This document shows, piece after piece, positions 56,841 through 64,000 of a DNA stretch of 64,000 bases. Source of the stretch: an uncultured Myxococcales bacterium (GTDB lineage: Bacteria; Myxococcota_A; Bradymonadia; UBA7976; VGTA01); contig CAKZRU010000016.1 of NCBI GenBank assembly GCA_937146725.1, forward strand, positions 24,456 to 88,455, in the 5' to 3' direction. The position numbers and the translations under genes are program-made. A model generated the notes under the pieces. That model searched no databases. It was not told where the DNA came from and saw nothing but the letters and a program-made list of their open reading frames with translations. Position 1 is the first letter of the stretch; each line of letters starts with the position of its first letter.

Positions 56841-58498
56841 TAATCTCTCCTTAAAAGGCTGAAGGCATAATCATCAGGGGGAACTAAGCCAAGTATTTCC
56901 AAGCTGGTCGCGGCCAAGTTAGCCAAACCTAAGCTTTGTTCTGAATTGTGAATGAGCAGAGGACATTGTTTTAAGGGATCAAAAAGAGTGAGAGGCACTT
57001 TATTGAGCGTATGGCTGGTTAAAGCTTTAGCTTTACCACTCGCATCATAGTTTATCGCACCGCTTTTTTTATCGCGTTCAAACATTTGCTCAGCATTACC
57101 ATGATCGGCAGTCACCAACACCGCACCACCAAGTCGTTCAACACCTTTTAAAAGTCGTCCTAGAGCTAAATCTAAGGCCTCTATGGATATAATCGTTGAG
57201 CGGAGGTTGCCGGTATGACCAACCATATCACCGTTGGCATAATTGATTCTAGCAAAGTCACAGTTGTTTTGACCGAGGTGAGCCAAGGTCACATCAGTAA
57301 TTTCGGCTGCTTTCATCCAAGGTCTTTGCTCAAAGGGTACTAAGTCACTGGGGATTTCTTGATAGCATTCAAGCGATTCATCAAAGTAACCGCTACGATT
57401 ACCATTCCAAAAATAAGTGACATGTCCAAACTTTTGGGTTTCACTGCAGGCAAATTGCTTAAGGCCATTATAGGCAAGATGCGCACCTAAAGAGCGATCA
57501 ATGACCGGTGGGTCTACCAAAAAGCGTTTGGGCAGCTTTAGGTCTCCATCATACTGCATCATTCCGGCAAAGCGAACTTCTACCGCTTGACGCTCAAAGG
57601 CATCAAAGACCTTATCTTCAAAGGCTCGGGTAATTTCAATCGCTCGATCGCCTCTAAAATTAAAGAAGCAGACCGAATCTCCTGAGTTGATCAAACCGAC
57701 AGGTCCTTGCTCATCAGCGATAACAAAAGCCGGTAAAAATTGATCGATGATACCTGCTTCTTGAGCACGAGTAGCAAGAATGGCTGCCTTTGCACTTGAG
57801 AATTGTGTACCTTGCCCTAAAACATGGGCAGCCCAACCACGTTCTACCATCGCCCAATCTGCTTCATAGCGGTCCATTGTTGTGGTCATACGACCACCAC
57901 CGCTGGCAATACGATAATCGTAGCCGGAAGAAGCATTAATTTGAGCCAAGACCGCTTCAAGGCGTTCAACATAAATCAGCGCACTTTGCTCACTGACATC
58001 TCGCCCATCTAATAAAATATGCACACGACCTTTTTTAACGCCTTGATGTGCGGCTTGTTTGAGCATGGCATATAAATGTGCTTCATGACTATGAACATTG
58101 CCGTCACTGAGCAGACCAATCCAATGAAAGGTTTTTTGCTCTTTTAAAGCGCCCTCAACCAACCATTGCCAAGTGCTTCCCTCATATAGCTGTCCACTTT
58201 CGATCGCTGTCTGCACAAGGCTGGCCCCTTGTTCAAAGACTCGACCGGCACCAAGTGCATTATGGCCAACCTCGCTGTTGCCCATATCACCATCGCTTGG
58301 TAAGCCAACCGCTTTACCATGTGCGATTAAAGGCGTAATTCCATACTCATTAAATAGTTTGTCCAAAACAGGCGTTCTGGCCAAATGAAGTGCATTATCG
58401 TCGTGAAAATCACTCAAACCGACTCCATCCATAACTACGGTAACCAAAGGGCCTTGTAGATATGATTTACGTGCTCTTTGAAGTTGGAGAGTGCTCAT
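56840..58498 (-). CDS. gpmI: 2,3-bisphosphoglycerate-independent phosphoglycerate mutase
   Basis: Interconverts 3- and 2-phosphoglycerate in glycolysis and gluconeogenesis using two Mn ions. At 552 residues it has normal length. LVTVVMDGVGLSD gives the first metal site, GLPSDGDMGNSEVGHNALGA carries the phosphorylated Ser75, and LLDGRDVSEQSAL, ASGGGRMTTTMDRYEADW, NFRGDRAIEITRAFED, NYANGDMVGHTGNL and LVTADHGNAEQMF supply the remaining metal and substrate ligands. aaggat precedes the ATG. First gene of a pair with the SSS symporter. Confidence 0.97.
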   Translation of the reverse strand: MSTLQLQRARKSYLQGPLVTVVMDGVGLSDFHDDNALHLARTPVLDKLFNEYGITPLIAHGKAVGLPSDGDMGNSEVGHNALGAGRVFEQGASLVQTAIESGQLYEGSTWQWLVEGALKEQKTFHWIGLLSDGNVHSHEAHLYAMLKQAAHQGVKKGRVHILLDGRDVSEQSALIYVERLEAVLAQINASSGYDYRIASGGGRMTTTMDRYEADWAMVERGWAAHVLGQGTQFSSAKAAILATRAQEAGIIDQFLPAFVIADEQGPVGLINSGDSVCFFNFRGDRAIEITRAFEDKVFDAFERQAVEVRFAGMMQYDGDLKLPKRFLVDPPVIDRSLGAHLAYNGLKQFACSETQKFGHVTYFWNGNRSGYFDESLECYQEIPSDLVPFEQRPWMKAAEITDVTLAHLGQNNCDFARINYANGDMVGHTGNLRSTIISIEALDLALGRLLKGVERLGGAVLVTADHGNAEQMFERDKKSGAINYDASGKAKALTSHTLNKVPLTLFDPLKQCPLLIHNSEQSLGLANLAATSLEILGLVPPDDYAFSLLRRD

Positions 58499-58534
58499 AA
58501 AATATCCTTATATTCTGTGTGGTTAAAAACTTAA

Positions 58535-60067
58535 TTATATTTTCCCAAAACGCTTCAGACGTTCCATAATTAACTCATGGTGTCTTTCGCGAGGCGTTGG
58601 TTCTCGTTCTGAGGGGGGAGGTGGTTCAACGACCGGATAGGGATAATTTTGTCCCAAAAGTATGCCAAAGTGGGCTTGGTATTCTTCGGTGAGATGATAG
58701 GGTTGATAAATAAAATCAGAACTTAAGTTTGCTAATTCGGGTACCCAGTAACGTACATAGGCGCCTTCCCAATCAACGGCATAACCGGACTCAATGGGAT
58801 GAACGCTTTGGCTTGGTAATTCAACGCCAACACCGGCAACACTTTGCATGGCGCCCCAAGTGATCGCCGGATGATAATCAATCAGCAGTGTTTCAAAACA
58901 ACTTGCTGCCCAAGTCCAAGGAAGTTTGAGTTGCTTAACAAAAAAAGCAGCAACAAGTTGACGACCACGAGGACTGATATAGCCGGTACTATTTAATTCT
59001 CGCATAAAGGCATCGATCAAGGGAAAGCCACTATAACCCTGCCACCACAGAGCAAAACGTTCACTGTCTTCTTCCCATACTTTTGGAATTTCTTTAAGGC
59101 CCTTAAGATCAAAAAGACTATCACCCATTTGCTTGGCATGAAAAATCATAAAGTCACGCATCGTGAGATGATAGATCATTTGGTATACGCCTTGACTTCC
59201 ACCATACTTGGCTTCATAGGCCAAAACCTCATACCAAATACGACGAGGTGATAAACAGCCTAAATTAATCCAAGCGCTCAGCTTGGTTGAGATTTGTTCT
59301 CCACCAAGTCCATGTCGAGCACTATATGAATAAGGAAGAAGCTTTCTTTCCCATACATAATCTTTGAGGCGTTTAAGTCCATGCGCTTCACCGCCTAAAA
59401 AGGGAATTGTGCTTCTTGGATCGGGCGTGAAGTCACTAAGATTCATCGAGGAAAGCTTGGGTAAATTACCGGCTCTCAGTCCCATCGGTAGAGGTAAAAC
59501 CTTTTTGATCGCTAGCTCCGGTGGCTTAGGACTGGCATCTCGTTCTAGCTCCTTACGAAAGCTCACAAAATCCTTTGGTATTTCACCTTCAGCAAAGGGG
59601 ATTCGACTATAATCATAAAGTGTAGACCCTTCGATTTCAACAAACTCGATGCCCTCACGATAGCAGGCCTCCGAAACGGCAGTGACCTTTTGAGCTTCCT
59701 CGTGATCTTGTGGATCTAGGGTATAAAGATGGGTTGCTCCATGCTTATCAGCCAAAGTTGGTAAGATTTCCTCCGGTGGCCCAATACGGACAACCAAGTC
59801 GCTACCCAAGCGCTTGAACTTCATCCGAAGATCGCTGAGCGCCTCTAATAAAAACTGTGCTCGATATGCACCACATTTAGGCCAAGCTAAAAGATTGGTT
59901 TCATAATCACGAGGGTCGAGTACATATACCGGTATGATACGCCCCTTGCTACGTTCATAAGCCGCTTTTAAACAGCGATTATCATCGAGACGTAAGTCTT
60001 TACGAAACCACACAACACAGGGATGTGATCTTTCTTGGAGATTTAAGCGTTGGTCACTGCTTTGCAT
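58535..60067 (-). CDS. Cryptochrome/photolyase family protein, CRY-DASH type
   Basis: 510 residues. The N-terminal alpha/beta antenna domain begins CVVWFRKDLRLDDNRCL. The FAD domain has the DASH-like blocks LLPYSYSARHGLGGEQ, TKLSAWINLGCLSPRRIWYE, LTMRDFMIFHAKQMG, GYSGFPLIDAFMRELNSTGY, ISPRGRQLVAAFFVKQL and LLIDYHPAITWGAMQSVAGV. The GRQ-V-A-x-F-x-x-K-x-L sequence, in place of the W-R-x-M-R motif of class I CPD photolyases, supports CRY-DASH. Such proteins repair cyclobutane dimers in single-stranded DNA or act as blue-light receptors. An antenna chromophore pocket cannot be judged. aggaaaagg precedes the ATG. Confidence 0.88.
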   Translation of the reverse strand: MQSSDQRLNLQERSHPCVVWFRKDLRLDDNRCLKAAYERSKGRIIPVYVLDPRDYETNLLAWPKCGAYRAQFLLEALSDLRMKFKRLGSDLVVRIGPPEEILPTLADKHGATHLYTLDPQDHEEAQKVTAVSEACYREGIEFVEIEGSTLYDYSRIPFAEGEIPKDFVSFRKELERDASPKPPELAIKKVLPLPMGLRAGNLPKLSSMNLSDFTPDPRSTIPFLGGEAHGLKRLKDYVWERKLLPYSYSARHGLGGEQISTKLSAWINLGCLSPRRIWYEVLAYEAKYGGSQGVYQMIYHLTMRDFMIFHAKQMGDSLFDLKGLKEIPKVWEEDSERFALWWQGYSGFPLIDAFMRELNSTGYISPRGRQLVAAFFVKQLKLPWTWAASCFETLLIDYHPAITWGAMQSVAGVGVELPSQSVHPIESGYAVDWEGAYVRYWVPELANLSSDFIYQPYHLTEEYQAHFGILLGQNYPYPVVEPPPPSEREPTPRERHHELIMERLKRFGKI

Positions 60068-60107
60068 AAAGCCTTTTCCTACTCTTTATTCGCTTTAATT
60101 TTTTACT

Positions 60108-61838
60108 TTAGCCCTGTTCAGACTCAGTGTCGGGAGGTGATTTAAGCATCATTAAGATAGCTTCGGCAACAATCCATAAACCAAGTATCAAAAGACAAAT
60201 GCCAACACCAATGAGTAATGTATCAGGACGTTCAGCGCTTAAATAACCATTGAGGTTGATTCCCATGGAAATAAAAGTACTGAGTAACATAAATACAGCC
60301 GGAATCGCTATGTAGATACTGCTGCGTTTTTTTTGTTTTAGATACAGAGTCACCAAAGTTAAGGTTAAGCCTGCTAAAAGCTGGTTTGTCGTGCCAAATA
60401 AGGCCCATAAAGCTAAGGCGGCTGGTTTACCGTCGATCTTGTAAAAAGCAAAGAGAGCAATTGTAGCGCAGGCTAAGGCAGAGGAAACATAGCGATTACT
60501 TAATAATTTAATATTAAGCGGTGCAAGAAGTTCTTCGATATTAAAGCGCAGTAGCCGAGTGGCTGAATCTAAAGTTGTTAGAGCAAAGGAAACGACAACC
60601 ATTGCAATCAAAGCTGAGGCTAAGTTTGGAGAAATACCCAAATCACTTAAAAACATGGTCGTCCCCTCAATAAAACCACCTAATTTTTGAGAAAGCCCTT
60701 TCGCCGCATGAAACGAAGAATAATGGTCATGCCATTTTTCGGGAGACCTAAAGCCAGCAGTACAAGCTAAAACCGCAAGTAAACCCAAAAGGCTTTCCCC
60801 AATCATCCCACCATACCCAATGGGACGAGCATGGGTTTCTTTGTCTAACTGTTTGGCAGTTGTACCGGAACTGACTAGGCCATGAAAGCCACTTGCGGCA
60901 CCACAGGCGATCAATATAAAGACAAAGGGCATCATTGGAGGTGCGCCAACCGGCTCGAGAATAAACGCTGGTGCATCAAAGCTAGGTTGACCAACAAACA
61001 AGCCGAGATAGGCTAGACCTAAGCCCAAATAGAGAAGTAAGGAGTTTAAGAAGTCTCTAGGTTGAAGTAGACTCCAAACAGGTAAAACGGATGCTGCAAA
61101 GGCATACACTAACAAACTCATGATCCATCCGGTTGAACTTGGCCACCAAGAGGCATCATAAACCCCATTGTTTTTCATCCATAATCCTAACCAAATCCCG
61201 ACTAAAGACAGTATAAAGCCAACGATAATAATAGGCTTCATCGAGACCTGTCGTTTTTCCATAAGCCACCCACTGACCGCCGCGATAAGCATAAGAAAAA
61301 TTGAGGGGAAAACGGCTTGTGGATAACCTTCAACTCCGGCCGAAGTGTCACTAGGTGGACTGAGATACAAGCCAAACAGCTTACTGATCACAAAAACGAA
61401 AACACCCATCGCGAGAGCGACACCAAAAAATATGATGAGTAAGAATAAAGTACGAGCTCTTTTACTTAGGTAATGTTCAGCAATTAGGCCTACGGATTGA
61501 CCTTTGTGCCTGGCAGAAAGAACCAAAGCTGAAAAATCATGCACACAGCCGATGAGAATAGACCCCAAAACCACCCAAAGCATTGCAGGTGCCCACCCCC
61601 AAATGACGGCAATTGCTGGTCCGAGCATGGGAGCTAGACCGGTAATCGAAGCAAAATGATGCCCAAAAAGAACAGCCGGTTTGGTTGGCACATAGTCTAT
61701 GCCATCTTTTAGCTCATGCGCCGGTGTAACAGTGGTGGAATCGAGCTGAAAGATTTTCTCAGAAAGAAAGCGAGAATATACCTTATATCCGATTGCATAA
61801 CAGATTAAAGCAAGAAGTGCAGCCAAAGCGGGGGACAT
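60108..61838 (-). CDS. cstA: Carbon starvation protein A (CstA) family transporter
   Basis: 576 residues with about 14-16 hydrophobic segments. CstA blocks are AICYAIGYKVYSRFLSEKIF-like at the start, DGIDYVPTKPAVLFGHHFAS, ITGLAPMLGPAIAVIWGWAP, GSILIGCVHDFSALVLSARH, GFHGLVSSGTTAKQLDKETH, IGYGGMIGESLLGLLAVLAC and LTTLDSATRLLRFNIEEL. Characterised homologues (CstA, BtsT) import pyruvate or peptides with protons. It is shorter than E. coli CstA (701) and closer to the compact forms common outside enterobacteria. gagg precedes the ATG. Confidence 0.93.
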   Translation of the reverse strand: MSPALAALLALICYAIGYKVYSRFLSEKIFQLDSTTVTPAHELKDGIDYVPTKPAVLFGHHFASITGLAPMLGPAIAVIWGWAPAMLWVVLGSILIGCVHDFSALVLSARHKGQSVGLIAEHYLSKRARTLFLLIIFFGVALAMGVFVFVISKLFGLYLSPPSDTSAGVEGYPQAVFPSIFLMLIAAVSGWLMEKRQVSMKPIIIVGFILSLVGIWLGLWMKNNGVYDASWWPSSTGWIMSLLVYAFAASVLPVWSLLQPRDFLNSLLLYLGLGLAYLGLFVGQPSFDAPAFILEPVGAPPMMPFVFILIACGAASGFHGLVSSGTTAKQLDKETHARPIGYGGMIGESLLGLLAVLACTAGFRSPEKWHDHYSSFHAAKGLSQKLGGFIEGTTMFLSDLGISPNLASALIAMVVVSFALTTLDSATRLLRFNIEELLAPLNIKLLSNRYVSSALACATIALFAFYKIDGKPAALALWALFGTTNQLLAGLTLTLVTLYLKQKKRSSIYIAIPAVFMLLSTFISMGINLNGYLSAERPDTLLIGVGICLLILGLWIVAEAILMMLKSPPDTESEQG

Positions 61839-61871
61839 ATTGATTAACCTCAGTTTTTAGGTTTATTTAAT

Positions 61872-63653
61872 TCAAGGATCGGGTGACCAATTCACCTCAA
61901 GGGTATACTGACCTGATTTTTCATTTTGATTCGCATCAACCCAAGTATCTATAATAATAGCATAACGACCTGGTGGTAGCCATGTTTCAACAAGTCGATG
62001 ATCCCGTGAGTGACAGGCGCGCCGATCATCCCCCTCAAGTAAGTAAATATCCGGATCTATACTATCATCTGTAGTGGTCACTTGTACTTGAATACGGCCG
62101 GAACGAGGTAGGTTTGTCACATAAACAATTTCCGGTCCAGATTCATCGGCATCGCTGCAATTATAATCATTATACCAACGCTCTTGGCTAAGACTGGTGT
62201 CTCCTTGATGCTGATAAGGGAATGTTTGAATCATATGAGGACAATGATGTGACCCTGCACCCTCTGTACAATTTTGCCAAAAACGTGGTGAAATATCTCG
62301 AGCATCGATTAAATAGTAATCAACTTCATCGCCTAGGTTAGTCCAAGCATGTCCAATAAAATCAAGCCAATTTTCCATGCCAGGAATGACTTGGCAGCCA
62401 GCGGAAGCGATATTGACTAAAATCTCTTCTAAAGCACCACTTTCATTACCGGCATGGATATTATGGGCTGTCCCTAAGCGGTTGTAGTCTTGGCCATCAG
62501 CATTCCCCTCAAGCCAGCCGTTACGATCACTATCCCAATGTCCATTATTGTTGGTATCATCACGGACAGGATATGAGGGAAGATCAATTTGGAGGGCGTT
62601 ATAGTCTCTGTGCCAGCCATTGATATATGGATAGTGACGATTAGCTCTTAAAGAGGAACTATTATCGGCCCCAAAGTCATAAACACCAGTGTCAGTATTG
62701 ACCGGATATTCCTTTACATGCGCTATGCCTTGCTCATCACGCCATAAAAGCACAATCGTGTCATTATATTGGTTAGGCGCATTATAATGCCAATTTAGAC
62801 TTCCTGGATATGCACCTCGTATACCAATCACATTACGATGTTCTGGGCTTTGGTCTAGTTCACGCCACAGGGTGGTTCTCACCAAATGCTGATACATGTT
62901 ATAGGCTTCTTCTTCAGTCAGTAAGATACCTGCTAATTCAGCTTCTACGCTTGGCGTTTGAAAACTTGAAAGTTGGTAGCAACGTGGACTTTCCCAGATT
63001 CTAGCTCTTTCAAACAGAGGTAGATTATTCACATGGCTTGGGAGTACAATATTGGGTAAGTCCTTCGCTGAATCCTCATGGCTAAATTGCTGCTCTGCTA
63101 ATGACTGTTTTGACAAATCCATGTGTCTGATGGCTTTAGTCGGTAAATGATAAGCATCGTCTGATTCAAAAAAAAAGTTTGACTCAAATGGTGTAAGACC
63201 TTGTTCTAAATCCCTAAATCCATTGCTAGATTGTGCCCAAGGGTGCTCTAAAACAAAAGGGGTGGCCTGAAAGGCACAAAGAGATTCACCTTGTGGTAGC
63301 ATTGAATCATTGTTTTGGGGTGGTCTAAGGTCAAAGTGGTTTAAATCACCTTCGATCCAAGAGACCATATCTACTGACCCAGCTTCCATTTCACTACCCG
63401 CAAGCACAGGAGGCTTGGTTGACCAAAAACCCTCAGTGCCCGCTGAGTCTCCGGCTTGTTCATTTCCAGCTAAACTTGAGCCTTCTTGCATGTCTATGGA
63501 ACCAGCAGTAGATATTTCTTCCATACCAGCAATCATACTCATCAGGTCTGTCTCTTGAGACTCTGAATCATCACAAGCAATCACCAAAACACAGAGCATA
63601 ATGAGATGTGAGACATATGAGAAATGTACTTGCTTAATGTTGTTAGTCTGCAT
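61872..63653 (-). CDS. Exported lipoprotein with PPC-like C-terminal domain
   Basis: 593 residues with a lipoprotein signal ending LCVLVIAC (Cys27), then DDSESQE and a low-complexity tether (AGNEQAGDSAGTEG). The central domain (~230-480) has IGIRGAYPGSLNWHYNAPNQ, YNDTIVLLWRDEQG and INGWHRDYNALQIDLPSYPV, and a calcium-type loop DDTNNNGHWDSDRNGWLEGN. The last ~90 residues form a beta-sandwich of the pre-peptidase C-terminal type (GRIQVQVTTTDDSIDPDIYL, WLPPGRYAIIIDTW, SGQYTLEV). It is probably an extracellular, calcium-stabilised enzyme or binding protein; the central domain is not assigned. ggag precedes the ATG. It shares the lipobox-tether style of the 1069 gene. Confidence 0.75.
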   Translation of the reverse strand: MQTNNIKQVHFSYVSHLIMLCVLVIACDDSESQETDLMSMIAGMEEISTAGSIDMQEGSSLAGNEQAGDSAGTEGFWSTKPPVLAGSEMEAGSVDMVSWIEGDLNHFDLRPPQNNDSMLPQGESLCAFQATPFVLEHPWAQSSNGFRDLEQGLTPFESNFFFESDDAYHLPTKAIRHMDLSKQSLAEQQFSHEDSAKDLPNIVLPSHVNNLPLFERARIWESPRCYQLSSFQTPSVEAELAGILLTEEEAYNMYQHLVRTTLWRELDQSPEHRNVIGIRGAYPGSLNWHYNAPNQYNDTIVLLWRDEQGIAHVKEYPVNTDTGVYDFGADNSSSLRANRHYPYINGWHRDYNALQIDLPSYPVRDDTNNNGHWDSDRNGWLEGNADGQDYNRLGTAHNIHAGNESGALEEILVNIASAGCQVIPGMENWLDFIGHAWTNLGDEVDYYLIDARDISPRFWQNCTEGAGSHHCPHMIQTFPYQHQGDTSLSQERWYNDYNCSDADESGPEIVYVTNLPRSGRIQVQVTTTDDSIDPDIYLLEGDDRRACHSRDHRLVETWLPPGRYAIIIDTWVDANQNEKSGQYTLEVNWSPDP

Positions 63654-63741
63654 GGGGCACTCCCTACAGTAGTTTAATCAAATTCTAAGTTTATTTGATC
63701 ATACAACAAGCCATAGAGAGTGAAGCAAGTTTTTTAAGCAA

Positions 63742-64000
63742 CTAGGCTTTTTTATCTTCAGTTCCCTTAAGGAGATCCATTGCTTTTTCTGCCTGTTGTA
63801 AGGGATCTACTGGATCTGTATCTTGATCTTTGTCTTCTACCGGTACCATGCTTAAGGCATTATTCCAGAGTTCATCGCTCTTTGCCTCATCTTTCCTCAT
63901 TCTGGCTTGCATTTCCTCTCGCTTCCTTCTCATATTCCCTCCCCCATGCCTCTCCCTCTTCTTCCACATCACCCCTCTCCTTCCCCGCCCCCCACTTACT
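63742..64000 (-). CDS. Partial gene, 5' end lost at the window edge
   Basis: Reading from the window edge, the minus-strand frame is open and ends at 63742. The last ~50 residues look like ordinary protein (SDELWNNALSMVPVEDKDQD, PLQQAEKAMDLLKGTEDKKA), probably helical and acidic. The part nearest the edge reads as Arg/Lys/Gly-rich and coincides with the abnormal pyrimidine-rich stretch of the plus strand, so those residues are not trustworthy. A GTG at 63972 is an apparent start but is probably an artefact. Function unknown. Confidence 0.4.
   Translation of the reverse strand, partial: VSGGRGRRGVMWKKRERHGGGNMRRKREEMQARMRKDEAKSDELWNNALSMVPVEDKDQDTDPVDPLQQAEKAMDLLKGTEDKKA
63910..64000. other. 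Abnormally pyrimidine-rich terminal stretch
   Basis: From about 63910 the plus strand turns into an almost pure C/T run with homopolymeric C (ccccc, ccgcccccc), unlike the rest of this AT-rich window. The change is abrupt and lies at the very end, which fits low-quality or chimeric contig-end sequence better than a biological element. Confidence 0.5.

Noticed and set aside
1..64000. CRISPR arrays, insertion sequences, prophage genes, attachment sites
   Set aside because: No spacer-interrupted repeats, transposase or integrase motifs were seen; all tandem repeats found are contiguous and mostly in-frame coding.

Overview
The window is about 64 kb of AT-rich chromosomal DNA from a Gram-negative bacterium. 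It looks like core genome with few accessory genes: it carries metH, rpsF-rpsR-rplI, dnaB, glnS, dnaG-rpoD, a tRNA-Ile(CAU), rnpB, smpB, gpmI and cstA, and no transposase, integrase, phage gene or CRISPR array. Several traits point to a Myxococcota or Bradymonadia-like (former deltaproteobacterial) lineage. Large exported lipoproteins carry low-complexity GTEA-type repeats just after the lipobox cysteine. Kinase-like scaffold proteins are long and acidic. One of them ends in a domain I recognise as the MXAN_5187 C-terminal type. This lineage call is inference, because no 16S gene is present.

Layout. 1-3.2 kb: an exported CcmI/CycH-like domain protein (minus strand), a repeat-bearing lipoprotein and a TlpA-like thioredoxin. 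3.3-10 kb: an exported deiminase-fold protein translationally coupled to metH, then a divergent hemF. 10-12.5 kb (minus): a second deiminase-fold lipoprotein with a P domain, and msrA. 12.7-17.9 kb: a promoter and leader, rpsF-rpsR-rplI, a terminator, dnaB and a rhomboid protease. 17.8-19.8 kb (minus): two unknown small proteins and apaH. 19.9-22.7 kb: a sodium:alanine-type symporter carrying a large inserted extracytoplasmic domain. 22.9-25.1 kb (minus): an orphan GroES, a lysine-rich partner and a DUF1015 protein. 25.4-34 kb: two overlapping pseudokinase-like genes and a SprA/CJM1_0395-like putative metalloprotease. 34.2-39.9 kb: glnS, a CpXC-domain protein, a phosphoesterase and a formyltransferase in tight succession. 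39.9-47 kb: a divergent pair made of a giant alpha/beta-hydrolase lipoprotein and a polytopic membrane protein with a discoidin-like domain. 47.2-55.4 kb: an unknown gene, dnaG, rpoD, tRNA-Ile2, a double zinc-ribbon protein, rnpB and smpB. 55.4-63.7 kb (minus): a solute:sodium symporter, gpmI, a CRY-DASH-type photolyase, cstA and a lipoprotein with a PPC-like C-terminus. The last ~90 bases are abnormally pyrimidine-rich and look like a damaged contig end.

Functionally, the window combines the information-processing core (replication helicase, primase, primary sigma factor, ribosomal proteins, RNase P and SmpB) with amino-acid and one-carbon metabolism (MetH, HemF-like, MsrA) and an unusually rich exported or lipoprotein complement. 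The most unusual elements are the tandem pseudokinases, the symporter with an inserted domain, the divergent HemF, and the two exported guanidine-modifying-fold proteins on either side of metH-hemF.
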